64,000 nt of DNA from Chloroflexota bacterium (GCA_016234485.1 JACRBL010000036.1:62001-126000), one strand, 5' to 3'; positions 53,601 to 61,689 are shown, counted from the first letter of the stretch. Notes: a model not told the origin generated them from the letters alone. Numbers and translations are program-made.

Positions 53601-53747
53601 TCCACACCAAAGGACTTTGTCCTGGCGGAGTGCGAGGAATTTGGCTACGGCATCTGGAACCCCGCCTACTGGGATTCTTTCCCCGGCGAAGGGAGCGAGG
53701 TCTGGAGATCAGACCCGCTAGATAAAGGGATCGTCTATTACGAATAA
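50619..53747 (+). CDS. Secreted protein with four lamin-tail domains
   Basis: A 1042-residue exported protein. After a signal peptide (LLTMLLLAGLLFGAVGRS) and a beta-sandwich N-terminal domain (~residues 45-200), four lamin-tail domains begin near residues 217, 422, 620 and 840, each with (V/I)I(N/S/T)EV.W.G.....(D/H)EWIELYN and PSG-type repeats (for example MGSMERR). Thr/Pro linkers separate them. There is no clear sorting signal at the C-terminus (ends near SEVWRSDPLDKGIVYYE). The first third is AT-richer than the rest, suggesting a mosaic origin. Possible roles are adhesion or binding DNA outside the cell, unproven. Confidence 0.8.
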   Translation: MRRNSLLARWLLTMLLLAGLLFGAVGRSVSSVGSAPLAAGTACLGSTITQWTFNNTTAPSTGFGTLAVGSITGPSYISSGIQNAPAIAYSGWNVVSAAVNKYVEFSISTLGRNSISLSFTSNRSDSGPPKFDLEYDTGSGFTPFDTRDVTTDELTYIYDFSSIGAMNDAASVAIRLYGYRTSSGTATWRLDNVTFTGSCVTPGDTLTPTPTATSSPTRSIVINEVAWMGTLASPDHEWIELYNNSGVNVDLAGWTLETSDGYPSITINSGSIVTGGYFLLRNENVFSPDVTAPTFLYSGSLSDNGEELTLRDSRGDVIDTANAGGDEWPAGRLTTDANHGTMERMGVGVDAYSNWITNTNAASWTKHDIAGNIIHGTPGESNWGFTITNTPTSTSTPTNTSTVTPTFTATLTHTPTSTDTPAKTVTITEVGWMGTNASSSDEWIELYNHTKKSINLTNWRIRAADGSPDFFIDNCEAINPNCTIAPESYFLLERTNDTVTSVLADMIYAGEMSNAGEALSLYDPLNNLVDTANGNGGAWPGGSSSTMGSMERRQPTATDSDSAWFTHNGGDPKNGLDANSQPIWGTPKSSNWSFTVTATATPTSTPTATGTIPPTQVPFKTVVISEVAWAGTNSSSYDEWIELYNTGFQPVNLDGWRLVSFRWDGTKFVLNLNIALTGTILPRTSQSQGDTSGYYLLETRESAISNIIADQLYSGTLYNTGEILLLCSKYNVDIAKNCTINTKNQLVDFINGSLTSDGKARPWPAGSSSTYGSMERRDVRSDEPTTYFTHTGANPRFGQDANGNNIKGTPKHANWAFTVTATPYATYTPTRTPTPRPQAAPIVVINEVLARAGTDWNLDGVVDVYDEFIEVMNAGTVDVNIGQYKLDDRANGGSAIFTLPSQTLKPGEKALFYASQSGIRLEDSGDTIRLIRSSNSSVVDEVTYPVVRSVDASICRYTDGYGSWIYGCFPTPGRANSLSGDAPASSAAVCYMPDSTPKDFVLAECEEFGYGIWNPAYWDSFPGEGSEVWRSDPLDKGIVYYE

Positions 53748-53781
53748 AAAATACAGCCGCTCGAATGCGGCTGTATTTTTT
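53745..53781. terminator. Bidirectional terminator between lamin-tail and dNK genes
   Basis: ATACAGCCGC pairs with GCGGCTGTAT over a six-base loop, with T5-T6 on both sides. Confidence 0.88.
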
Positions 53782-53782
53782 A

Positions 53783-54448
53783 TTAATCCTCGGCGGCACG
53801 CGCCACTTCCTCTGCCTTAAAATCCACCTCGTCCCTGCCGGTCAACTTTTCCTGCATCTTCGCGACGACCAGGTTCAAATGGCCAGGATGCGCCACAAAA
53901 TCGAGATCGTCTGCGGGAACGGTGAGCGCCGGGCACAAGCTGAAACCGCCCAGCCAGTTCTCATACAATTGATTCAAGCGGGAAAGATATTCGGGCGTAA
54001 TCTCGCGCTCATAATCCCGCCCGCGGCGCGAGATGCGGCCCATCAGCGTGGGGACCGAAGCCCGCAGGTAAATCACCAGATCGGGCGGAGGCAGGAAGCG
54101 CAGCGCAGTCTCGTAGAGCTCGCGATAGGTCTGGTAATCGCGCGGGCTGATGTGTCCCTGCAAAAAAAGATTCTGAGCGAAGATCTCCGCGTCCTCGTAC
54201 ACGCTTCGATCTTGAATCACCGCCGAGGGCCGCAGGGATAACTCGTGGTGCGCCTTCAATCGGTGCGTGAGGAAGAACACCTGCGAATGGAATGCCCACG
54301 CGTTCATATCATGGTAAAAATCCGCAAGATACGGATTCTCGGTGACGGGTTCGTAAAACGGCTCCCAGCCCAGTTTGGCGCACAACATTCCCACCAGCGT
54401 GGATTTCCCCACGCCGATATTCCCCGCCACTGCAACGAATTTTTTCAT
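53783..54448 (-). CDS. Deoxynucleoside kinase (dGK/dCK type)
   Basis: A 221-residue kinase that phosphorylates deoxynucleosides in salvage. The P-loop is AVAGNIGVGKSTLVGML, the catalytic DRS is in IQDRSVYEDAEIFAQNL, and the LID arginines are in LMGRISRRGRDYEREI. I chose ATG 54448 because AGGAG lies upstream and the family starts at the P-loop strand. Base specificity cannot be decided. Confidence 0.92.
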   Translation of the reverse strand: MKKFVAVAGNIGVGKSTLVGMLCAKLGWEPFYEPVTENPYLADFYHDMNAWAFHSQVFFLTHRLKAHHELSLRPSAVIQDRSVYEDAEIFAQNLFLQGHISPRDYQTYRELYETALRFLPPPDLVIYLRASVPTLMGRISRRGRDYEREITPEYLSRLNQLYENWLGGFSLCPALTVPADDLDFVAHPGHLNLVVAKMQEKLTGRDEVDFKAEEVARAAED

Positions 54449-54560
54449 AAGGTCTCCTGGTTTTTGATAAAAAATAATTGAAGGGTGTGGTTGCAGAAAT
54501 CGTACCATAGAGTTTCTCGATAGGGCGAGCCAAAAATAAAAAAGAACGCCCCGTTCATTT

Positions 54561-54577
54561 GGGAGTATCATTGCCCC
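54561..54577 (+). promoter_or_regulatory. GGGAGTATCATTGCCC promoter module, copy 1
   Basis: It contains TATCAT (54566-54571) as -10. The same short module occurs before 56318 and 56730. Confidence 0.5.
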
Positions 54578-54600
54578 ATCCCAACTCAGGAAAAATCACC

Positions 54601-55560
54601 ATGACAACAAACTTTCACTTACGTCCCGCCGAAGTGGATCGGGATTTCGGCCTGTTGGCGGCCTGGTTCACGCGGATGGAGGATGAAGAGTCCACGGAGG
54701 CAGGTCTCCGCGAAGAGTACGAACGCAACAAGGAACGCGTCACGCTGACGATGGCCGATAACGAAGATGGGAAAAGCATCGGATTCTATTGGGCCTCACG
54801 CAACAAAGTGGACTTGGAGCGGCTGGACATTTATCTCTACGTCACCCCCGATCAGCGCGGACGGGGAGTGGGGCGCGCCCTCTACGCGGACGTGGCCCGT
54901 CTGGCCGCGTCCACGGGGGCGAAGCGGATGCGCGTTAGCGTCTCGGATGGCTCGCCCGCCGATCGGTCGTTTGCGGAGCGACGCGGCTTCACCGAGAAAC
55001 GTCATCACTTTGGAATGTCGCTCGATCTTGCCGCGTTCGACGACCGTCCCTTTGAGGCGGTCATCGAACGGTTGAAAGGCGAGGGCTTCGAGTTCACTTC
55101 GATGGACGCGTTGGGAAACACGGAAGAAGCGCAACGCAAGTTGTACGCGCTGAACGATTCTGCCGCGGCCACCACACCCGGCGCGGAGGGCGAACATCCG
55201 TGGGCCTCGTTTGAAGATTTTCAAAAAAGCGTCTGTCAGGCGAAGTGGTATATCCCCAGCGGACAAATGGTGGTCGTGGACACGTCCACGGGCGAGTGGG
55301 CCGCGCTGAGCGCCATCACCCGCTTTGATGGCAAGGATTACGCCTACAACCTCTTCACCGGCGTGGACCCTCGCTACCGCAACCGCGGCCTTGGTCAAGC
55401 CGTGAAAGTGACCGCGCTCCGCTTTGCGCGTCAGGTTTTGAAAGTGGATATCGTCCGCACGCACCACAACTTCAAGAACCAACCCATGATCGCGATTGAT
55501 CGCAAGTTGGGATATGCCATGATGCCAGGGACGTATTTGATGGAGAAGGTCAGCGAGTAA
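54601..55560 (+). CDS. Double GNAT acetyltransferase
   Basis: A 319-residue protein with two acetyltransferase domains: the first ~residues 1-150, with DIYLYVTPDQRGRGVGRALY and the acetyl-CoA loop; the second ~160-319, with NLFTGVDPRYRNRGLGQAVK and VRTHHNFKNQPMIAIDRKLG. Both keep the R/Q-x-x-G-x-G/A loop. It could be a bifunctional or antibiotic-modifying enzyme; the substrate is unknown. The start ATG 54601 has CAGGAAAA upstream. Confidence 0.87.
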   Translation: MTTNFHLRPAEVDRDFGLLAAWFTRMEDEESTEAGLREEYERNKERVTLTMADNEDGKSIGFYWASRNKVDLERLDIYLYVTPDQRGRGVGRALYADVARLAASTGAKRMRVSVSDGSPADRSFAERRGFTEKRHHFGMSLDLAAFDDRPFEAVIERLKGEGFEFTSMDALGNTEEAQRKLYALNDSAAATTPGAEGEHPWASFEDFQKSVCQAKWYIPSGQMVVVDTSTGEWAALSAITRFDGKDYAYNLFTGVDPRYRNRGLGQAVKVTALRFARQVLKVDIVRTHHNFKNQPMIAIDRKLGYAMMPGTYLMEKVSE

Positions 55561-55691
55561 TGCTTGGCGGTTAGCGACTCATCCCGTCGAGTTTCGGCGG
55601 GAGGTTTTGGTTTTGCTTCGCAACTCCACGAAAATTCATGTGTTCAAAAAGCATAGGAACATCCAAATTTTAGTGGTACAAGGAGAAGATC

Positions 55692-56195
55692 ATGGCAACT
55701 GGAAAAGAAATCCGAGTCGGTCCTGGCGAATTGGGATTTGCATCTTGTTGGAAAACTCCCAAGGTAGTTGACATTTGCGTTCATGGCGAGGGGTATCTGG
55801 AAGGTTGCTCGCAGGATTGCAGGTACGCGGCGGTCCCTGGCGTTGCGATGAAGTTGGGAGGCGTGTACACGGTGCGCGGCGCGGTGGTGGATGTTGAGTC
55901 TGGTAAGCCGCTCGCGAAAATGCGCGTGTCCCTCATCATGCCGACGAACAAACGATACTATACGGTTACAGATAACAATGGAACATTCGAGATCGCCGTC
56001 AAGCCGGATACTTCTGCGAGAATACGCAGCGCCTTCACCGAGACGCGAGACTTCGGCACGATGAAAAGCGCGCAGGAAATCCCCGAAATCGTCCTGTTCG
56101 CCGAGTTCACCGAAGCGTTTCAGAAATTGCATCCTGACATCCAGATCGAACGTCCACTGGTTTCGCGTTTCACTGGGGAAACCATTAACGTGTAG
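55692..56195 (+). CDS. Hypothetical protein with carboxypeptidase-regulatory-like domain
   Basis: A 167-residue protein with CWKTPKVVDICVHGEGYLEG as a Cys-rich N-terminal part (CSQDC) and a beta-rich TonB/CarboxypepD_reg-like stretch: GVYTVRGAVVDVESGKPLAK, YYTVTDNNGTFEIAVKPDTS. There is no signal peptide. AAGGAGAAG precedes the start. The role is unknown. Confidence 0.6.
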   Translation: MATGKEIRVGPGELGFASCWKTPKVVDICVHGEGYLEGCSQDCRYAAVPGVAMKLGGVYTVRGAVVDVESGKPLAKMRVSLIMPTNKRYYTVTDNNGTFEIAVKPDTSARIRSAFTETRDFGTMKSAQEIPEIVLFAEFTEAFQKLHPDIQIERPLVSRFTGETINV

Positions 56196-56214
56196 GTGAC
56201 TTTAACGCAATGAA

Positions 56215-56309
56215 AAAGATCGGCCTCCGCGCCGGTCTTTTTCGTTGCGGAGTATCCTTGCCCAACTCCCCGTTCCCGAAAGACATTCATGTCACGTAAG
56301 AGAAAGTAG
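56215..56309 (+). repeat. Duplicated terminator-promoter-leader cassette, copy 1
   Basis: It contains a terminator hairpin, the GGAGTATCCTTGCCC promoter module and a leader ORF at 56289 (MSRKRK, stop) that matches the first codons of the DHA2 gene (MSRNR). Its partner is 56656-56741. Confidence 0.7.
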
Positions 56310-56317
56310 AGGAAGAA

Positions 56318-56602
56318 ATGGCTGAAAAAGAATACATCATCACAGTTGAAATGCTCAAAGAACTCGATGAACTGTATGAAAACACAGAAGACATTACGCC
56401 CCAACTGAAGCGGCATCCAGATTGGGGCATCCTGGTCGAAGAGCTACGCGACATACGCCGCCGTATAGAGGCAGGAGTGACGGTAAGAATTGAGGGGACC
56501 GATACGGCTTTAACCGATTGGTCGGGTTTCTACGAATGGGCGCACGGACGCTATCACGCGCTCGAAGACGGCTACGACCGCTGGATAGGCGACAACAACT
56601 AG
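56318..56602 (+). CDS. Hypothetical 94-residue acidic protein
   Basis: A small soluble protein rich in Glu/Asp (MAEKEYIITVEMLKELDELY, HPDWGILVEELRDIRRRIEA, WSGFYEWAHGRYHALEDGYD), probably helical. AGGAAG precedes the start. It lies behind a duplicated cassette that may drive it. No family recognised. Confidence 0.6.
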   Translation: MAEKEYIITVEMLKELDELYENTEDITPQLKRHPDWGILVEELRDIRRRIEAGVTVRIEGTDTALTDWSGFYEWAHGRYHALEDGYDRWIGDNN

Positions 56603-56655
56603 ATCAGCCTCCATTCTGCTACGTTAAGATAATGCAGGTCATTTGCGCTACCATT

Positions 56656-56741
56656 AAAAGACCGGCCTCCGCGCCGGTCTTTTTCATTCGGGAGTATCAT
56701 TGCCCAACTCCTCGTTCTGAAAGGCATTCATGTCTCGTAAT
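56656..56741 (+). repeat. Duplicated terminator-promoter-leader cassette, copy 2 (DHA2 promoter)
   Basis: Terminator (AAGACCGGC/GCCGGTCTT plus T5, 56656-56684), TATCAT -10 (56695-56700), GAAAGG ribosome binding site and the ATG of the exporter at 56730. Near copy of 56215-56309. Confidence 0.75.
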
Positions 56742-58208
56742 CGAATCATCCTCATCACCATCGGCATCATGTTGAGCATCTTCCTGGCCTCGATGGAATC
56801 CACCGTCGTCGCCACGGCCATGCCAACCATCGTTGGACAGTTGGGCGGGCTGGAGCATTACTCGTGGGTCTTCTCGGTTTACATGCTCACATCCACCACG
56901 TCCGTGCCGCTGTATGGAAAACTCTCCGACCTGTATGGCCGCCGCCGACTCTACGTCATCGCGATGACGCACTTTCTCGCGGGTTCCGTGCTCGCGGGCA
57001 TGGCGACCAGCATGACGACCCTCATCTTCGCCCGCGCATTGCAAGGACTCGGCGCAGGCGGCGTCATGCCGCTGGCCTTCATCATCATCGGCGAAATGTT
57101 CTCGCTCGAACAGCGCGCCAAAATGCAGGGATTCTTCTCGGGCGTGTGGGGCGTCTCGTCCATCATCGGGCCTCTGCTTGGCGGCTTCATCGTGGAACAA
57201 CTTTCGTGGCGCTGGGTTTTCTACGTCAACCTGATCCCCGGCCCCATCGCCGTCGCCATCGTCGTTCTGGCGTGGCGCGACACCATCCACGCGCGCGGCA
57301 AAGTCAGCGTGGACTATCTCGGCGCGATCCTGCTCTCGGCCAGCGTCGTCACTCTCCTGTTGGGTTTGATGGAAACGGGCACAACCACGAGTTGGGCGCT
57401 GATCGCCCTGGCCGTCGTCCTCTTCGTCGTCCTTCTCTGGGTGGAAGGCCGCGCCCCCGACCCCATCCTGCCGCTCCCACTCTTCCGTGAAAGTCTCTTC
57501 GCCGCGGCCAGTTCACACGGACTGCTGACAGGCTGGGCCATGTTCGGCAGTCTTTCGTTCATCCCGCTCTTCGTCCAGACCGTACTTGGCACGAGCGCCA
57601 TGCAGGCCGGCCTCACCATCACGCCCATGCTCCTCGGCTGGGTCATCGCCAGCATTATCGGTACCCGGCTCATCTTGCGCGTCGGATTCCGCAGGCTCGG
57701 CGTCATCGGCACGAGCGTCTTCCTCGTCGGCGCGGCCCTCATGTCCACGGTTAACGTGGACGCCAGCCAAACGGGCATGATGATCTACGTCTCGCTCATG
57801 GGCATTGGCATGGGGTTGTCGGTGCCGTCCTTCCTTATCGCCGTGCAAACGACAGTGGAAAAGCGACACCTCGGCACGGCCACATCCACCCTGCAATTCA
57901 GCCGTTCCATGGGCGGGACGTTGGGAGTCAGCGTGATGGGCGCGGCCCTCAGCATGAGACTCGCCTCCAACCTCGCCGCCTCCGGCCTGGACCCTCAACT
58001 GGTCGCGGCCTTACTCGATCCGATCGGCCCGCAAACAGTCCTCGTGGACGCGGGCGTGCGGCTCGCGCTCGCAGACGCGATCCACGTCGTCTTCGTCATC
58101 GCCCTGGTCGCGGCCGCGCTTGGGCTTTTGGCCGTCCTCTTCACCCCGCGCGTCGATCTCAGGGATAGCTCGTCCGCGCCACGCGAGGGCGCGGCGACGA
58201 TGGAGTAA
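56730..58208 (+). CDS. DHA2-family MFS drug exporter (EmrB/QacA type)
   Basis: A 492-residue exporter with about 14 membrane helices. Motif D1-like LASMESTVVATAMPTIVGQL, motif A GKLSDLYGRRRLYVIAMTHF, motif B ARALQGLGAGGVMPLAFIII and motif C GVSSIIGPLLGGFIVEQLSW RWVFYVN are all present. It probably exports drugs or metabolites in exchange for protons. GAAAGG precedes the start. Confidence 0.92.
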   Translation: MSRNRIILITIGIMLSIFLASMESTVVATAMPTIVGQLGGLEHYSWVFSVYMLTSTTSVPLYGKLSDLYGRRRLYVIAMTHFLAGSVLAGMATSMTTLIFARALQGLGAGGVMPLAFIIIGEMFSLEQRAKMQGFFSGVWGVSSIIGPLLGGFIVEQLSWRWVFYVNLIPGPIAVAIVVLAWRDTIHARGKVSVDYLGAILLSASVVTLLLGLMETGTTTSWALIALAVVLFVVLLWVEGRAPDPILPLPLFRESLFAAASSHGLLTGWAMFGSLSFIPLFVQTVLGTSAMQAGLTITPMLLGWVIASIIGTRLILRVGFRRLGVIGTSVFLVGAALMSTVNVDASQTGMMIYVSLMGIGMGLSVPSFLIAVQTTVEKRHLGTATSTLQFSRSMGGTLGVSVMGAALSMRLASNLAASGLDPQLVAALLDPIGPQTVLVDAGVRLALADAIHVVFVIALVAAALGLLAVLFTPRVDLRDSSSAPREGAATME

Positions 58209-58209
58209 A

Positions 58210-58246
58210 AAAACAGACGGTCACTTTCAAAGTGACCGTCTGTTTC
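58210..58246. terminator. Bidirectional terminator between DHA2 and SGNH genes
   Basis: ACAGACGGTCACTT pairs with AAGTGACCGTCTGT around a three-base loop, with short T-runs each side. Confidence 0.85.
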
Positions 58247-58249
58247 ATT

Positions 58250-59272
58250 TTATGGAAGTTTCTTCAACAGATCATTTCCCAACAACTCAGTGAAGATGAC
58301 CTGGCCCGTGTCATTCATGTGCAGGGGGTCGGCAAAGGCCTCGCGCGATAATGCTTGCTCGCCTGAATAATCGAGATAGACCACGCCGTTGGCCGCGAGG
58401 TAGGCCGCGAGTTTTTCGTTGTATTCGCGCAACACGGGCGGCTCCGAGCCAGGCGCGACGAAGCGCAGGATTCGCATCCGCACGAGCACAAGTTGGACGT
58501 TGTGTTCCTTCGTCAACTGGATGAGATCGGGCAGGAAAGATTCGCCCACCTGCTGATCGAAATCGAGGACTTCGGCGCTGTAGAGATAATCGTCGGCGGC
58601 GGCCAGCGCATCGCTCAGGAAGTTCGGGTCCATATTCATGTCGCCGAAGACCACGCCCATGGCGTTATCCATGCAGGGCTGGTCGCAACTGAGCAGGAGA
58701 CGCGGCATGGTGTAGCGGATGTGCGCGTCCACGGCCTGGCGGATGTTCCAGCGCGAGCCAAAGGGAGGGAACCACGCTTCGGCCCACTTCTCGAGCGGAT
58801 TCATCTGGTTGAGGTAAGCCTTCTTGACGAGTTCCGCGTCTTTCGGACCTGCGAATTCGTCAATTTGCTCGAAGTAACGTCCCGTGACGCGATAGGCGGG
58901 GACGGTCATCATGGTATCGCGAAAAAAGATGACCAGCGTTTGCGGCGGCGTTTCGGCTTCGAGAATATTGTTCTTGACGATCAGATACCACAGCGTAGAT
59001 GCCGACCCGGGCAAGCCAATGGACATGATCTGCTTATCCAGCGTCTGCGAGAGGACGGTGGAATTAACCGATGGATAGAGCATCGAATCGCCGAGCAGGA
59101 CGACGTTGGGACGTTCCTCTTCGATGGCGTCTGCAAACTTGCGGCGGATGTACTTGTCGAATTGCGGCTTGACGTCGCGCGGGTATTCCACATCGTAGCG
59201 CGCGGGGATAACGACCCACGAAACGGCCACGAGCGTGATGAGGAGGAGGGAGTATTGCAGGAAGGATTTCAT
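58250..59272 (-). CDS. SGNH-type hydrolase partner of an MBOAT acyltransferase
   Basis: A 340-residue protein with an N-terminal membrane helix, then an SGNH/GDSL-like fold: the nucleophile block VVLLGDSMLYPSVN, a middle GLPGSASTLWYLIVKNN, and the catalytic DPLHMND near the C-terminus. Such AlgJ/DltD-like proteins work with MBOAT acyltransferases to acylate polymers outside the cell. The start is three bases behind the MBOAT stop. A QP-CMDNAM insertion with two Cys is unusual. Confidence 0.78.
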   Translation of the reverse strand: MKSFLQYSLLLITLVAVSWVVIPARYDVEYPRDVKPQFDKYIRRKFADAIEEERPNVVLLGDSMLYPSVNSTVLSQTLDKQIMSIGLPGSASTLWYLIVKNNILEAETPPQTLVIFFRDTMMTVPAYRVTGRYFEQIDEFAGPKDAELVKKAYLNQMNPLEKWAEAWFPPFGSRWNIRQAVDAHIRYTMPRLLLSCDQPCMDNAMGVVFGDMNMDPNFLSDALAAADDYLYSAEVLDFDQQVGESFLPDLIQLTKEHNVQLVLVRMRILRFVAPGSEPPVLREYNEKLAAYLAANGVVYLDYSGEQALSREAFADPLHMNDTGQVIFTELLGNDLLKKLP

Positions 59273-59275
59273 AGT

Positions 59276-60673
59276 CTAAAACTGGAAGTAAATAAAATCG
59301 GGCGTGCCAGAGTTGATGTAGATGAACATCAGCATGGTGGCGACGGCGTAGTAGGCGGCGATAACGAACGAATCGGGTTTGAAATATTTATCGAGCAGGA
59401 GTTTGATGATGAGCGGCAGGGAGTAGACCGCGGTGAGCGAGAACATGAGCCACGCCACGGCCTGGTCTTCCACCGTCCCGAGGAAGGGGCCAGAGAGGGC
59501 GCGCCCGGCCCACGTCAAGGAAGGGGAGGCGAAGAGTAGCCAGGCGAACAGGGTCAGCGCGAACATCACCGTCCATGCGAGAATCGTCTTAGTCCAGCCC
59601 TGGGGTTTCCATTCGCCGCGCAGTCCGACGAGTTGGTAGGCCGCGATCGAGACGCCGTAGAACGCGCCCCAGGCGAGGTAGTTCCAGCCAGCCCCGTGCC
59701 AGAGGCCGCTGACGAGCATGGTTACGATGGGCGGCGTGGACTGCACGACCCAATCGGGCAGGGACTTGGCGCGCAGGAGGGCGCGGCGCACGGGGAAGAA
59801 GACGTAGTCGCGCAGCCAGGTGGAGAGGCTGATGTGCCAACGGTTCCAGAACTCGGTGGGGGTGAGGGAGAGGTAGGGCGTGCGGAAGTTTTCGGAGGTG
59901 TCGAAGCCGAGCAGGTAGGCGAAGCCGCGGGCGAGGTCGGTGTAACCTGAGAAGTCCGCCAGGATTTGGAGGGTGAAGCCCATGGTGGCGGCGAGGGCGA
60001 GTTCGCCGGTGGGATTGGTGAGATGGAAGATGCGGCTGACGGTGGGGCCGACGCCGTTGGCGATGACGAATTTTTTGAAAAAGCCCATCACGAGCAGGGG
60101 CCAGGCTTTGTGGAAATTTTCGGGTTTCCAGATTCGATCGGATTGAATCTGCGGCAGGAGTTTTTGGGCGCGGTCCATGGGGCCGGCGGTGATCTGGGGG
60201 AAGAACGCCACGAAGAGGGCGAACCCGACGAAGTCACGCGTGGGGCGGATGACGTCGCGCGAGACATCCAGCACGTAGGCCAGTTTTTTGAGCGTGAAGA
60301 AGGACAGCCCCACGGGCAGGAGGATGCTGGCGAGGAAAACGTCCGCCTGAATGCCCATCTCAGCCAAGCGCGCGCCGAGCGAGGGGACGAAGAATCCGAA
60401 ATATTTGAAGAAGGCCAACACGCCCAGGTTGAGGACGAGGCTCGCCCAAACGAGGCGATTCTTTTTCTCGGACTTTTCGAGGGCGAGGGCGATCCAATAA
60501 TCTCCCAGCGTTGAAAGCCCCAGCAGGAGCGCGTACCACGGATGAAGCCAGCCGTAGAAAATGTAACTCGCCGCCAGCAGGAGCAAATTTTGGGGCATCT
60601 GCTTGCGGACGAGCCAGTAGGCCGCGAATATGATTATGAAGAAGAGGAGGAATTCGTAACTGGTGAAGTTCAT
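59276..60673 (-). CDS. MBOAT-family O-acyltransferase (AlgI/DltB type)
   Basis: A 465-residue polytopic membrane acyltransferase. The family landmarks are FFPQITAGPMDRAQKLLPQI, TEFWNRWHISLSTWLRDYVF and the catalytic His in SGLWHGAGWNYLAWGAFYGV. It should pass an acyl group from the cytoplasm to a cell-surface polymer (alginate-like polysaccharide or teichoic acid). It forms an operon with the downstream SGNH gene. A TATAAT lies 17 bases before the ATG. Confidence 0.9.
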   Translation of the reverse strand: MNFTSYEFLLFFIIIFAAYWLVRKQMPQNLLLLAASYIFYGWLHPWYALLLGLSTLGDYWIALALEKSEKKNRLVWASLVLNLGVLAFFKYFGFFVPSLGARLAEMGIQADVFLASILLPVGLSFFTLKKLAYVLDVSRDVIRPTRDFVGFALFVAFFPQITAGPMDRAQKLLPQIQSDRIWKPENFHKAWPLLVMGFFKKFVIANGVGPTVSRIFHLTNPTGELALAATMGFTLQILADFSGYTDLARGFAYLLGFDTSENFRTPYLSLTPTEFWNRWHISLSTWLRDYVFFPVRRALLRAKSLPDWVVQSTPPIVTMLVSGLWHGAGWNYLAWGAFYGVSIAAYQLVGLRGEWKPQGWTKTILAWTVMFALTLFAWLLFASPSLTWAGRALSGPFLGTVEDQAVAWLMFSLTAVYSLPLIIKLLLDKYFKPDSFVIAAYYAVATMLMFIYINSGTPDFIYFQF

Positions 60674-60703
60674 GGGTGGGTCGGGGCGGGATTATATCAA
60701 AGG

Positions 60704-60961
60704 TTATCGAACGCAGCTTCCGAAAAATTCATTTTTCTCTTCTGAAAGAGCATCAGCATGCACAAATCCGCGATGCTGTTGAGCGACCGCTTCTGAATAG
60801 GTAATCCATTTTCCGCTTGTTTCTTCGCAGAGGATTCTCGGATAGGTTGCAAAGAAGAAAACCACAACAAAGATGACAAGGCTTGCCAGCGCAACCGCGG
60901 CGCTTGTCCAAAGCGGGCGTTTTTGGATGGGTTTGGGGGCGCGGGGGAAGTTGAGTTCCAT
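60704..60961 (-). CDS. Small single-helix membrane protein, paralogue A
   Basis: An 85-residue protein with a cytoplasmic basic start (MELNFPRAPKPIQKRPLWTS), one helix (~residues 22-40) and a short outer part with a Cys/Trp pattern (RILCEETSGKWITYSEA) ending GSCVR. I chose ATG 60961 because AAAGGA lies upstream. It is a paralogue of the next gene. The function is unknown. Confidence 0.65.
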   Translation of the reverse strand: MELNFPRAPKPIQKRPLWTSAAVALASLVIFVVVFFFATYPRILCEETSGKWITYSEAVAQQHRGFVHADALSEEKNEFFGSCVR

Positions 60962-60975
60962 GATGGTTCCTTTCG

Positions 60976-61266
60976 TTATCTCCAAACGCACTTTCCGTGT
61001 AACTCCGCCCATAATTCTGGCTCATTCATCTGCATTTGAATATCAGCTGAACTTGGTCGGCCAAAATCCCATCGGTTTGTGTAGGAGCGCCATTCTGGAA
61101 ACGGTAGCCATTCTCCTCCGATTACATTGCAAAAAACGCGCTGATTGAAAAGGGTAAAGGTCAGAACGGCAATCAGGAAAATAACAAGCGTTCCAAAAAC
61201 CAGAATCTTCCAAATCGGCTTCTTTCGCGGCGGCAGGGGTTGTAGACGGTACTGGTCGAGCGCCAT
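60976..61266 (-). CDS. Small single-helix membrane protein, paralogue B
   Basis: A 96-residue protein with a basic start (LPPRKKPIWKILVFG), one membrane helix, and an outer part FCNVIGGEWLPFPEWRSYTN ending HGKCVWR. The Cys-x..-G-x-W and terminal Cys pattern is shared with paralogue A, which lies 14 bases downstream. A TATAAT box (61290-61295) and AAGGAGG lie upstream. Confidence 0.65.
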   Translation of the reverse strand: MALDQYRLQPLPPRKKPIWKILVFGTLVIFLIAVLTFTLFNQRVFCNVIGGEWLPFPEWRSYTNRWDFGRPSSADIQMQMNEPELWAELHGKCVWR

Positions 61267-61689
61267 GGGAACCTCCTTTGTCTGTGGGTATTATAGGACA
61301 ATCCACGGGAAAGGGAAAGCGGGGAGGCCCTCACTCATCCCCCCTGCCCCCTTCTCTCTCCCGACTTCGGGAGAGAGAAGGGGGAGAAGACTCCCCTCTC
61401 CCAGAATTGGGAGCCCCGCGGGGATGCTTCGCGAAGGAGTCGGGGGTGAGGGCGGTATAATAAGTTCATCTCTTCAGACTGGCAGGAATTCCGTCATGAT
61501 CCACATATCCCTCTAACTCCGTAAGCCGCGCTTTAAAGGCTCGCGCGGCGCAAGTACCTCTTTGCCTCTCCCTCACGTGAAACGTGGAACCCTTCGATGA
61601 ACTCACATCGTCCCGATGTCCTTCGGGAGTGCGAGCTTGAAACTTGACACCTGGCACGTGACACCGCAATACCTGACACTGAGACACTT
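61267..61689. other. 423-bp intergenic region upstream of the SpoIIIAA-like gene
   Basis: It holds a minus-strand promoter for the small-protein pair (TATAAT 61290-61295), a large hairpin near 61353-61390 (CCCTTCTCTCTCCCGACTTC with its GGGAGAGAGAAGGG complement), a plus-strand TATAAT at 61456-61461, and a TGACAC run at 61637-61678 just before ATG 61690. No convincing gene; a small RNA from the 61456 promoter cannot be excluded. Confidence 0.5.
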
